DNA from: Planctomyces sp.
GTDB taxonomy: Bacteria; Planctomycetota; Planctomycetia; Planctomycetales; Planctomycetaceae
Length of the DNA: 44,213 bases
Assembly: GCA_005778225.1 (NCBI GenBank)
Contig: SXPC01000053.1
Coordinates: forward strand, 1-44,213
Direction of reading: 5' to 3'
Shown one piece after another: positions 8,438 to 16,982 of the stretch. The notes beneath the pieces were generated by a model that saw only the letters and a program-made list of their open reading frames with translations, was not told where the DNA came from and searched no databases. Both the position numbers and the translations under genes were made by a program. Positions within the stretch are counted from its first letter, which is position 1. Every line of letters begins with the position of its first letter.

Positions 8438-8926
8438 TTAAGCCAAAACTCTGACCTGAATATGTTCCGGTTCGACAGAGAGCCCCCAGACCTCAAGCTT
8501 CTCTTTCACAAATTCAGGCGGTGGTTCCATATCATTGAGAACTGAAGGGCTTTCTTGAGCTTCGACAGCAATAATAAAGTATGAATTACACCGCTCTCTC
8601 TCTGCTTGCCGTTCGGGCGCGTCCTTCAACCGATACCCTTCGCCGTAACGGCTATCGACGACTATCCCCAATGGGAGAATGTCCTTTTTCAGACGACAAA
8701 TTTCTGCGGCATACGTCGAACGTCCGGCCAGGTTGTCCATGTTACAAGCCTCCATGCTGATTTTTTTGCCGACTGTATTGCCGAAAGCTGAGGTATGACA
8801 ATCCAGAAGCATCCCTCTTCGTTGAGTCGATGTGTGCTTACTGCCAAGTTCAATTTGTCGATTCGTGAGCATGCAAGTGACAGTGCTGCCCGAACGTTCA
8901 GTTAAAGGGTCCGTTGCGTCGAACAT
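8438..8926 (-). CDS. Small winged-helix-like protein (4 of 4)
   Basis: A 162-residue protein. Its middle ends in a segment that fits an OmpR recognition helix and wing: STYAAEICRLKKDILPLGIV then VDSRYGEGYRLKD. The preceding part (RRGMLLDCHTSAFGNTVGKK) can be read as the first helix and turn. The C-terminal 55 residues hold a second small region (SYFIIAVEAQESPSV..) that is not recognised. ATG 8926 is chosen over ATG 8956 because GGAAGGA lies 6 bp upstream of it. It is followed by a strong terminator and preceded by the integrase, so it forms its own transcription unit. Regulatory function is inferred. Confidence 0.6.
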   Translation of the reverse strand: MFDATDPLTERSGSTVTCMLTNRQIELGSKHTSTQRRGMLLDCHTSAFGNTVGKKISMEACNMDNLAGRSTYAAEICRLKKDILPLGIVVDSRYGEGYRLKDAPERQAERERCNSYFIIAVEAQESPSVLNDMEPPPEFVKEKLEVWGLSVEPEHIQVRVLA

Positions 8927-9054
8927 CTGAGTTCCTTCCCAATTCGGTGTGTTCACCGCGAAGAGACGCGGTTACGAAAGTCGATCGTCGACAATACGAT
9001 TCTAGTCTTGCAGGTAAACACAGCCAAGATGGGGGCATTCCCGTAATGAATTCC

Positions 9055-10299
9055 TCAGCCGACCTTTTGTGCAATTCTGGTCAGCAGCTCTTGGCTCTTT
9101 TCAGCGTAAACCTCAACGAGATTGAGATTTGCATGACCCAAGCCTGCCTGAACCCCTTCAGCACCGAACTGACGCCGAATTTTCGTTGCGAACGTATGGC
9201 GAAGCTGGTGAGGGTGCCAGTGGGTAACCGTCTGTCCAGACGTCCGTGCCTTCTTGATCGCGTATGAAATCGCCCGACGGTAAGAATCCGTTTCATATCG
9301 ATCCCCCCACCGCTTCTTTCGTCCGGACCTTTCCGCGATACGTCGCTCCCGAGCCTTGAGCTCACTGGGATAGATCTTCGACTTCCGTTCGGACGAAAGC
9401 TGTCCCTGTCGCAGCTGATGACGTTGACGCTCTGACTCCGCAGGAGAAAACAAATACCCATCGGACCGAGAGGCCAGGTAGGGAGCCAGAATTGCCTGGC
9501 TCTGTGGCCCCAGACCCACGACCCGGCGATGCCCTCGCCATTTGTTTTTGTGCTCAGATACCGTGTAGATCCACACAGGGCCTTCTTGCATGATGTCCTC
9601 GACTTTCATCTGAGTGACTTCCATGGGCCGCATACCGGTCAGCAGTTGCAGACGGATCATGTCACGTACGACCGGTGACGCGTAATCAGCGGTTGTCAGG
9701 GCGACTTGCTCGTCGACAGGTTTGACCGGTTGAGATTCTCGCGCTGCTGTTCGACCATGTTTCAATCCAGTGACAGCCTGAAGCGCGTGAAATTGATCGC
9801 CTCCGATCAGCTCTTCTGACGCAGCCCATTTGAAGATCCGTTTGACCCTTCCGATTCGCTTGTTAACCTCCTTCCGGCACAGGTTGGATGAAATCAGGTG
9901 ATCGCGAAACTCTTTCAAGGCTTTCGGCCCGAAATCACTGGCAAGCTGATCTCCAAAGACAGCCGAAAGCGCTTTCACGATATCGCAAACCGCGATCAAC
10001 TCTTTGGTCGGCTGGCCACTCTTGGTGTAGTACGTTTTGGCGTGTCTGACATACGCTGTCAGCAGCTCGTTGATCAAAAGATCTCGTCTAGAAGTGACGA
10101 TTGGAGCAGGCCGCGAACCTGTGGATGAACCTGGCAATCGAAACTGATTCCAGTTGGCGATCAGTACGTGATACTTATCGACACTCTCCGGCGATTGATG
10201 CGTGCCGAGATAGTGGTCTTTACCAGCGATTGTGACGACGGCCTGCCCGGTGGCTTTGTGCAGGCGATACGATGGGACGGCTCCCGATTTGCGAGGCAT
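9055..10299 (-). CDS. Tyrosine-type site-specific integrase
   Basis: A 414-residue tyrosine recombinase that should integrate and excise the element. Catalytic residues are visible: R224 in LLTGMRPMEV, a lysine at 251 or 253 in SEHKNKW, H364 and R367 in HPHQLRHTF, H389 in GLGHANL, and the nucleophile Y398 in VEVYAEKS. The N-terminal 60 residues fit an arm-binding region and about 75-165 a SAM-like core-binding domain. There is a long basic insert (about 286-335) between the two halves of the catalytic domain. The gene starts 117 bp from the 3' end of an intact tRNA-Arg and is transcribed away from it, a normal layout for a tRNA-targeting integrase. Two 13-bp direct repeats lie in that gap. 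Confidence 0.93.
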   Translation of the reverse strand: MPRKSGAVPSYRLHKATGQAVVTIAGKDHYLGTHQSPESVDKYHVLIANWNQFRLPGSSTGSRPAPIVTSRRDLLINELLTAYVRHAKTYYTKSGQPTKELIAVCDIVKALSAVFGDQLASDFGPKALKEFRDHLISSNLCRKEVNKRIGRVKRIFKWAASEELIGGDQFHALQAVTGLKHGRTAARESQPVKPVDEQVALTTADYASPVVRDMIRLQLLTGMRPMEVTQMKVEDIMQEGPVWIYTVSEHKNKWRGHRRVVGLGPQSQAILAPYLASRSDGYLFSPAESERQRHQLRQGQLSSERKSKIYPSELKARERRIAERSGRKKRWGDRYETDSYRRAISYAIKKARTSGQTVTHWHPHQLRHTFATKIRRQFGAEGVQAGLGHANLNLVEVYAEKSQELLTRIAQKVG

Positions 10300-10317
10300 G
10301 CGACGGACCTTTCTGGG

Positions 10318-10351
10318 ATAATCCGGTAGTAAAACCGAATAATCCGGTAGT
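10318..10351. repeat. Two 13-bp direct repeats between integrase and tRNA
   Basis: ATAATCCGGTAGT occurs at 10318-10330 and 10339-10351, exactly 21 bp apart (two helical turns). The position between integrase start and tRNA 3' end, and the helical phasing, fit arm-type integrase sites or an integrase operator. Confidence 0.6.
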
Positions 10352-10415
10352 GGATGCCGCGCAGCTGTGGGACAGCCGGTAACCTAAAGCTAGGATTCAG
10401 CAGATGTTATGGAAA

Positions 10416-10489
<74 letters not shown>

Positions 10490-10927
10490 TTAAGTCTTGC
10501 AGTATAGGAAGTTATGTTGATAACGTAAATAATAAGACGTGTTTGTTTTGCTGTGCTTGTTTGTGCAGTTGTTTTTCGGGGAGTTAGATTTTTGCGGTCA
10601 CATTGTTAAGCAGAAGTCGTTAACTGTAATCCATTCTACTCGAAATCCTGGTGCAGCTGCAACTAATTTGGGGAGCAAACCATGCTCTGATTTTTGCTAA
10701 TTCTGATGGAGAACGGGCATTGATGCAAAAAGATTGGATGTATAGGCAAGGGGTACTTCAATTGGAAATACACGGCTGCGGGTCATGAGGCTTGCGGGGG
10801 ATTTGCACAGGCTTTTTTCGTGGCAAGTTGGTGAGCTGGGTGACAGATGCCGCGATTGGGTTTTCGGGTCCTGTATTTCAGATTTGAATCCGCTTTCCGG
10901 GTATCAAAAATCACTCTCCGTGCAACA

Positions 10928-10964
10928 AAAAAGGCCACTTACGTTGAATGTAAGTGGCCTTTTT
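10928..10964. terminator. Bidirectional terminator
   Basis: A perfect 15-bp inverted repeat (AAAAAGGCCACTTAC at 10928-10942, GTAAGTGGCCTTTTT at 10950-10964) with a 7-nt loop gives a GC-rich stem with a U-run in both directions. No gene directly abuts it on either side now, which hints that genes were lost or displaced here. Confidence 0.8.
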
Positions 10965-10967
10965 CAG

Positions 10968-10983
10968 TGGAGACGAAGGGGAT
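10968..10983 (-). other. tRNA 3'-end-like fragment
   Basis: The plus strand reads TGGAGACGAAGGGGAT. Read on the minus strand this resembles the acceptor/T-stem end of a bacterial tRNA (tRNA-Ala type, ending TCCA). The matching T-loop and the rest of a cloverleaf are missing, and a strong terminator follows. It may be a remnant attachment site; the match is short. Confidence 0.3.
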
Positions 10984-11131
10984 GGGAATCAGCGATAATA
11001 ATTTTGTGTCTTAAGTCGTGCGTTGTTAGACACTTAGGTGACTGGAACGCCATACACGTCCGGTGAGAGAAGAGCACTTATCGGACTACGAATCGGACGG
11101 TAATTCGGACTAATTCTTCTGAAGCTGACGC

Positions 11132-14100
11132 TCAACGCTGTTGAGCATCGGTCTTCGGAACCGAGGGGGATGCCTGAGTGTCCGGCATGCCTGAAGTTTC
11201 AATTGTCTCTTCGCTATCATGGCCAAGCCGAGCGATGTCGGACGATTGCCCCGGTTTGTCTTCCTCTCTCTGTTGTTCTAGGTTTGCGGTTGTCAGCGTA
11301 TCCCCGGACGGGGGGCGTTCATACACCTTGCGCCCGAATTTGAAAAACAGTGCAGGCGTGACCAACTGGTCGAGAATGGTCGAGGTCAGCATTCCGCCAA
11401 ACACCACGAGCGCCAGAGGGTACAAAATCTCCTTGCCGGTTTGTCCCGCTCCAAACAGCAATGGCAGCAGGCCAATGAAGCTGGTCATAGCCGTCATCAT
11501 CACCGGTGCCAGTCTTTCGAGGCTGCCTCGCACGATCATGGCCTCGGAAAACGTTTCGCCTTCATATTTCATCAGGTGAATGTAATGGGAAATCATCATG
11601 ATCCCGTTGCGGCTGACGACGCCGATCAGTGTGATGAAGCCAACCCAATGGGCGACCGACAGGCTCGTCGCGCTCACCCATATGCGCGGCCATTCCCACC
11701 ACGGGGCTGCGGCCAATGTCGCCCACTCGGGGCGGTTCACCAGAAGCAGCGTGACGACCGAACCAAACGCGGCCAGCGGGATGTTGACCAGCACCTGAAG
11801 TGCGGCACGCCAGGATTCCAACGCTTTGCACAGCAATAAGAAAACACCCACGACACTCAGTGAGCCAAGTAGCATCAAGCGGCGGTTGGCTTCCTGCTGC
11901 GCTTCAAATTGGCCGCTGTATTCTACGTAGTAGCTGCCGGGAAGCTTACGCAGGCCGTCTTCGACCGGCTGAAGTGCTGTCTTTATGTCGGAGACCACAC
12001 TGGCCAGGTCGCGACCCTGAACGTTGCAGAAGACGACCAATCTGCGTTGCACATGCTCGCGGTTCAATGTGTTCGGGCCAGTGGTGTCGAGGATTTCAGC
12101 GACCTGCCCGAGAGCCACGCTGCGTCCTGAAGGAGTCTCCAGGATGGTCTCGTTGATGGTCGCGGGATCATTTCGCGATGCCTCGTCGAACCAGACGACT
12201 AGGCCGAAATAACGATCTTCGTCGAGAACCTGAGAGACAACGCGTCCCTTGTAGGCGGTTTCCAGCAGTTGTGCGACATCGCCGGGAGCCAGTCCGTAAC
12301 GAGCGGCCTCCTCACGTTTGACCTTGAGGCGGACCTGCGAGATTTCGACCTGTGGTTCGATTTGCAAATCGACGACACCGGGCACAGTTTGCATTTTCTC
12401 CTGTGCGTCATAAGCGGCCGTGCGCAGCTCGCGCAGGTCCTGACCAAAAATCTTCACGGCAATTTGAGCGCGAATCCCTGACATCATATGGTCAAGTCGG
12501 TGCGAGATCGGCTGTCCGATGTTAACGGCCGCGCCGGGAATGTTGGAGATGCGATCACGGACATCAGAGATCACTTCTTCACGAGGACGGCCCACCGAGT
12601 CAAAACTCCATAGATGCGCGATGGGAACTAAGCGTAGCGCCGCGTATCCCCAGCCCGGTTTTTCAATAGAATGTTCCGCCAGGCGGACATCAATTTCTGA
12701 CGAGTTGACCCCTTCGGCGTGTTCATCCAGTTCGGCACGGCCTGTTCGACGGGAAACGGAAAGAACCTCTGGCACAACGAGAATCAGCCGCTCGGCACGA
12801 GCCGCCACCCGTTGACTCTCGGCAAGGCTTGTACCAGGCTCCATTCGTAGGCTGATGGTCAAGGTGCCTTCGTTGAACGGAGGCAGAAACTCACCTCCCA
12901 TCCAGAAAATGCTGGCACAGGAGATCGTCACCATGACTGCCACAGTTGCCAGGACCAGCGTCGCATGCTGCAGCGTGAACCGAAGTACCTTTTCAGTGAT
13001 TTGCTTGAGCCATCTCAGGAGCAACGGGTCGGCTCTCTGGTCAAGCAACCGCGCCCGTGGCAGCAGCATCGAACCAAAGACAGGCGTAAATGTGAGCGAT
13101 ACGACCAGCGAGCAAAGAAGTGAGATGATGTAGGCAATTCCCAAGGGCGCGAACATCCGGCCTTCCAGTCCCGCCATTGAGAACAGCGGAAACATCACGA
13201 GAATGACAATGACCGTGGCATAGACAATGGAATTACGCACTTCGGTCGAGGCGTCATAGATGACGTCCAAAGCCGGGCGTTGTTGCTCGACCGGAAGGTG
13301 ACGGTTTTCCTTCAGACGACGGTAAATGTTCTCGATGTCGACGATCGAATCATCCACGAGATCTCCAATGGCGACCGCAATGCCACCCAGTGTCATCGTA
13401 TTGATGGAAATGCCCAACCAGTGGAACACGAGAATGGTGAGCAGAATCGATAGAGGCATTGAGGTCAGCGAACTCAGGCTCGTCCGAAAGTTGCCCATCA
13501 ATAGAAACAAGACAACGACGACCCAGATCGCGCCATCGCGAACGGCCTCGATGACATTCTCGACAGCCGTCTCGATAAAATCCGCCTGTTTGAAGATGTT
13601 CCTCTCGATGACCACATCGGGCGGCAATTCCTTCTGCAACGAATCGAGCACCTCCTCAATTCGCTCGTCAAGAACCAGCGTGTTGGCATTGGGCTGCTTT
13701 TGCACGGTCATAATGACGGCAGGACCGCCGCTGAGTTTCAACGGGTGGTCATGAAACTCGGTCGAGTCGTCCTGTTGATGGTGGTCCTGAGTACCATGAG
13801 CTCTGGGGTGGCTATCATCAGGGGACGAAGACTGATGGTCATGTGAAGGGGTTTCGCTGATGGCCGCATTCACATCGGGATCGATTTTCGCCCATGCGCT
13901 GCCGTCGCCGCGCTTGATCGGACCGCCAAATCGGATTTCGGCCACGTCCCGTATCCGCACAGGAACGGGATTGCGCCAGACAACAGGAGTGTCTTGGATT
14001 TCTTCGAGCGTCAGGCTTTGGCCGCTGATCCGCAGCAGCGATTCCTTGGTATCGCGAACCATCACGCCGCCACCGGCGATGACGTTCGCTTTGCGTGCCG

Positions 14101-14755
14101 CTTCTGTCAGTTGCTGGAGTGTCACGTTATGGGCGGCCAGACGGGCGGGTGATGTGAGGATTTGGTATTGCTTGAGGACTCCTCCCATCACCGTGACTTG
14201 CGAGACGCCCTCGACGGCCAGCAAGCGATTGCGAAGCGCGAACTCTCCCAAAGTCCGCAGTTCCATCGCTTTGGCGGCTTTTTCTTCGTCAGTTTTTGTC
14301 TCGGCGGTGGATCGCAGGCCGAGCAGCATGATTTCGCCCATGATAGACGAGATGGGGGCCATGACCGGGTTGCTGTCGGCGGGCAGTCGTTCGCGGGCCA
14401 GTTGCAGTTTTTCCGCGACGATTTGTCGGTCACGATAAATGTCCGTCCCCCAGTCGAATTCGACCCAGACAATCGACAAGCCGATTCCCGATGCGGACCG
14501 CACTCGCTGCACTCCCGTCGCGCCGTTGAGCAGATATTCGATGGGCCGCGTCACCAAGACTTCGACTTCTTCGGGCGCCAGCCCTGGCGTTTCGGTCATG
14601 ATCGTGACGGTCGGGCGGTTCAAGTCCGGAAAAACGTCGACGGGCATCTCACGCAGTTGCACAGCGCCTGCGATGCTGATTACCAGTGCGGCAATCAGCA
14701 CAAGGGCACGATTCTTGAGTGAAAAGGAAATGATTCCATTGAGCATGGCGTTCAT
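11132..14755 (-). CDS. Heavy-metal RND efflux pump (CusA/CzcA family) with His-rich insert
   Basis: A 1207-residue inner-membrane HME-RND pump, longer than the usual 1020-1060. The heavy-metal signature GDLVDDSIVDIENIYRRL is at 464-481, carrying the TM4 acidic residues D468, D469, D473 and E475. The extra length is partly a His/Asp-rich insert at about 283-340 in the first porter region (SHDHQSSSP, DDSHPRAHG, QDHHQQDD), and partly a long hydrophilic C-terminal tail. The final codons come from a 25-bp copy of the tRNA-Arg anticodon region. It starts 2 bp after the adaptor gene stops, so the two are translationally close. Metal specificity cannot be read; copper/silver or a divalent cation are possible. 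No outer-membrane factor is encoded in this module. Confidence 0.93.
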   Translation of the reverse strand: MNAMLNGIISFSLKNRALVLIAALVISIAGAVQLREMPVDVFPDLNRPTVTIMTETPGLAPEEVEVLVTRPIEYLLNGATGVQRVRSASGIGLSIVWVEFDWGTDIYRDRQIVAEKLQLARERLPADSNPVMAPISSIMGEIMLLGLRSTAETKTDEEKAAKAMELRTLGEFALRNRLLAVEGVSQVTVMGGVLKQYQILTSPARLAAHNVTLQQLTEAARKANVIAGGGVMVRDTKESLLRISGQSLTLEEIQDTPVVWRNPVPVRIRDVAEIRFGGPIKRGDGSAWAKIDPDVNAAISETPSHDHQSSSPDDSHPRAHGTQDHHQQDDSTEFHDHPLKLSGGPAVIMTVQKQPNANTLVLDERIEEVLDSLQKELPPDVVIERNIFKQADFIETAVENVIEAVRDGAIWVVVVLFLLMGNFRTSLSSLTSMPLSILLTILVFHWLGISINTMTLGGIAVAIGDLVDDSIVDIENIYRRLKENRHLPVEQQRPALDVIYDASTEVRNSIVYATVIVILVMFPLFSMAGLEGRMFAPLGIAYIISLLCSLVVSLTFTPVFGSMLLPRARLLDQRADPLLLRWLKQITEKVLRFTLQHATLVLATVAVMVTISCASIFWMGGEFLPPFNEGTLTISLRMEPGTSLAESQRVAARAERLILVVPEVLSVSRRTGRAELDEHAEGVNSSEIDVRLAEHSIEKPGWGYAALRLVPIAHLWSFDSVGRPREEVISDVRDRISNIPGAAVNIGQPISHRLDHMMSGIRAQIAVKIFGQDLRELRTAAYDAQEKMQTVPGVVDLQIEPQVEISQVRLKVKREEAARYGLAPGDVAQLLETAYKGRVVSQVLDEDRYFGLVVWFDEASRNDPATINETILETPSGRSVALGQVAEILDTTGPNTLNREHVQRRLVVFCNVQGRDLASVVSDIKTALQPVEDGLRKLPGSYYVEYSGQFEAQQEANRRLMLLGSLSVVGVFLLLCKALESWRAALQVLVNIPLAAFGSVVTLLLVNRPEWATLAAAPWWEWPRIWVSATSLSVAHWVGFITLIGVVSRNGIMMISHYIHLMKYEGETFSEAMIVRGSLERLAPVMMTAMTSFIGLLPLLFGAGQTGKEILYPLALVVFGGMLTSTILDQLVTPALFFKFGRKVYERPPSGDTLTTANLEQQREEDKPGQSSDIARLGHDSEETIETSGMPDTQASPSVPKTDAQQR
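11143..11167 (+). repeat. 25-bp copy of the tRNA-Arg anticodon region (att-like)
   Basis: An exact 25/25 match to 10443-10467 in opposite orientation, starting GAGCATCGGTCTTCGG and ending ACCGAGGG. It lies in the last codons of the pump gene, encoding P-S-V-P-K-T-D-A on the minus strand. Its core CTTCGGAACCGAGGG recurs at 26506-26520 and, with one mismatch, at 30094-30108. Confidence 0.85.
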
Positions 14756-14757
14756 CC

Positions 14758-16980
14758 TTATCTCAGAGCGGCAAAAGCGGTTTGCAATTGGGACACGCCG
14801 CCGACTGCGATTCGATCATCCACGGATAAGCCGTCCGTTACTTCAATGAAACGGTCATCCGCGCGTCCCGTCCGCACAAGTCGTCGATCAAAACTGCCAT
14901 CGCCGTTTTGAATGAATACAAAGCTCCGAAGGCCGTCGTTCACCACGGCACTGCTCGGGACAGCAAGTGTCGGAGCGGGTTGGCCCGTCGTCAGATGGAC
15001 GCGGGTAAGCATGTTGTGTTGCAGGCGAAATTCTTCAGGCGGTTGCAACGTGATCCAGGCGGCTTGTGTTCGGCTTTCCGCACCAAGGACTGGCCCCACA
15101 CGCTCTACGGTCCCTGTCAGTTCCACATCCGGCTTTGACACAAGCCGAATGCGGGCGGACTGCCCAACCTGCAAACGTGACGTATCCTGCTCACTGACAT
15201 ACGCCTGGATTCGTGCTTGTGACAGGTTGTGAATCTCGAACAAAGACTCGTCGGCGCGGATAACCTGCCCCAACACCTGATCGAACTCGACCACGACTCC
15301 GTCGATGGGCGCTCGGACCGGCAGCGTCTCGACAATTTGTCTTGTCTCCACAATGTCGCGAACCTGTGCCGCGGAAAGCCCGAGGCTGCGAAGTTTCTGC
15401 TGGAGATTGAGATACTGCGTATAAAGCGTCTTGACTCGTCCTTGCGTTTCCAGCACCGTCCGCTTGGAGACGGCTTCCTTGGCACCTTGGAGACGATTTA
15501 AGAGGTTTTCCCAGAGCTCATGGTCGAGATGCGCCTTGATTAGTTGCAGTTGGAGGTCCTGTAATTCCAAACTGACGATGTCCGCCAGGATGTCGCCCGA
15601 CTTAACCTCCTGACCGCGGCCGACTCGGATCGCGTGAATACTGCCCTGCAATTGAGAGGAGGCTGTTGTTCGTCGTTGAGGAGGAATATCGACCGCTCCG
15701 TCAACGGCGAGGATCTGTTCAACGCTGTGCCTGGAGACGCTTTCGACCGAAAGGCCAATGCTGCGGGCCGTCTGGGGACTGAGCCTCAAGACCCCCAGGA
15801 GAAACAGACTCGACAATTCATGGCCGCCGCGAGTCACAACCCGGTCGCCGGGATAGACATCTCCCGCGACAAGCTGCGCCAGTTCCAATGTTTGTCGGCC
15901 CACCACGACTGGTTTCTTGCGGTATTCAGAACTTTCTTTCGTCGAGGCTTCTTCGACGAACACATATCGCTCGGCTCCGTCACTGAAAACAGACGAAGTT
16001 GGTACGACTGCCCCTTCGGGACGATTCATGGCTTGAAACCTGGCCTGCCCGGTCATCCCAGGCAGGAGGCGAAACGGCGACTTGGAATTATTAATGGTCG
16101 CCCAAGCCGTCGCTTGGTGAGTCAGAGGATCAAGCATGGACCCGACCGTGTCGATTCGAGCCTCAATTTCAAGCCCCGGCGCCGCGTTAAAGACAAGACG
16201 TACCGATTGGTCGACTTGAACTCGATGGAGATCGCTCTCCAGGACGCCAATCCTGGCCCAGACTTTCGATGTGTCCACAATTTCGAATAGGTGTTCGGTC
16301 GGTTCAACGAACTTGCCGACCGCGATATCCGCATGGACGACCACTCCTGAAATCGGGCTGATGATTTTCAGACGCGGCGAATTGGCAGCAGGATCTTCGC
16401 TGAAAGCAAGTCTGGCTTCTTCCACTTGCAATCCGGCGGCCTTGGCCCGCAAAACTTCAAGCGTGTTTTGGTTGAGCTGATGGGTGTTTTCAGCCTCCGC
16501 CAGTTGGTTGCCGGGGACTGCCCCCACTAGTGCCGCCGGCGTCACGGATGCCAGGAGTTTTTGCGAGAGCTCCAGATCGTTGACGGCCTGCTGATAGTCG
16601 AGTTGTAAGGTTTGCAGGTCGAGGCTATCAATCTCGGCAAGCACTTGCCCCTGTTTAACAACATCGCCCGGACGAACATGCAACGTGACAACTTTGCCGG
16701 ACAATCGCGACGCGACGAAGGCATGATGCGTCCAAGGAGCAACGATGGTTGCATAGGCACGCACGCCCGCGTCAACCTGTCCCGTTCGCACCTCCACTGT
16801 GCGGACATCCAACACGTCACGCGCAGATCGGCTGAGCGTCAAGTGTCCGGCTTTCAGATCGATCTGCACGCCTTTGGTAGGAAGTGGCTGATGCCCTTCA
16901 TGCCCATACGCAGCCGTTGTGATCATCAAGATGACCAGAACAACCAGGCATTGAGGCTTGAGAGAAACGGGGAGGCACAT
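14758..16980 (-). CDS. Double-length RND periplasmic adaptor (two fused adaptor units)
   Basis: A 740-residue protein in which two membrane-fusion (HlyD/CusB-like) units follow one another. Unit 1 has a lipoyl half SRLSGKVVTLHVRPGDVVKQ, a coiled hairpin, ISPISGVVVHADIAVGKFVE, a beta-barrel, and a promoter-like end VVPTSSVFSDG. Unit 2 repeats the order with LQGSIHAIRVGRGQEVKSG, a hairpin, VRAPIDGVVVEFDQVLGQVI, a barrel, and LAVPSSAVVNDG. Usual adaptors are 350-500 residues. A signal peptide (VLVILMITTAAYG) is followed by a His-containing HEGHQP. Adaptors work as hexamers made of dimers, so a fused dimer could act as a trimer; that is inference. It lies between a His-rich lipoprotein gene (2 bp) and the pump gene (2 bp). 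Confidence 0.88.
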   Translation of the reverse strand: MCLPVSLKPQCLVVLVILMITTAAYGHEGHQPLPTKGVQIDLKAGHLTLSRSARDVLDVRTVEVRTGQVDAGVRAYATIVAPWTHHAFVASRLSGKVVTLHVRPGDVVKQGQVLAEIDSLDLQTLQLDYQQAVNDLELSQKLLASVTPAALVGAVPGNQLAEAENTHQLNQNTLEVLRAKAAGLQVEEARLAFSEDPAANSPRLKIISPISGVVVHADIAVGKFVEPTEHLFEIVDTSKVWARIGVLESDLHRVQVDQSVRLVFNAAPGLEIEARIDTVGSMLDPLTHQATAWATINNSKSPFRLLPGMTGQARFQAMNRPEGAVVPTSSVFSDGAERYVFVEEASTKESSEYRKKPVVVGRQTLELAQLVAGDVYPGDRVVTRGGHELSSLFLLGVLRLSPQTARSIGLSVESVSRHSVEQILAVDGAVDIPPQRRTTASSQLQGSIHAIRVGRGQEVKSGDILADIVSLELQDLQLQLIKAHLDHELWENLLNRLQGAKEAVSKRTVLETQGRVKTLYTQYLNLQQKLRSLGLSAAQVRDIVETRQIVETLPVRAPIDGVVVEFDQVLGQVIRADESLFEIHNLSQARIQAYVSEQDTSRLQVGQSARIRLVSKPDVELTGTVERVGPVLGAESRTQAAWITLQPPEEFRLQHNMLTRVHLTTGQPAPTLAVPSSAVVNDGLRSFVFIQNGDGSFDRRLVRTGRADDRFIEVTDGLSVDDRIAVGGVSQLQTAFAALR

Positions 16981-16982
16981 GG

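Larger units (their letters stand above)
10490..11131. other. Gene-free junction between the replicative element and the metal module
   Basis: No gene is supported in these 640 bp. It holds a long terminator (10928-10964) and a tRNA 3'-end-like fragment (10968-10983). The rest shows nothing I can name; the short ORF at 10785-11066 has no ribosome-binding site. Confidence 0.55.

Noticed and set aside
13860-14722. Overlapping plus-strand frames opposite the pump gene
   Set aside because: Antisense shadows; the minus strand encodes an unmistakable RND pump.
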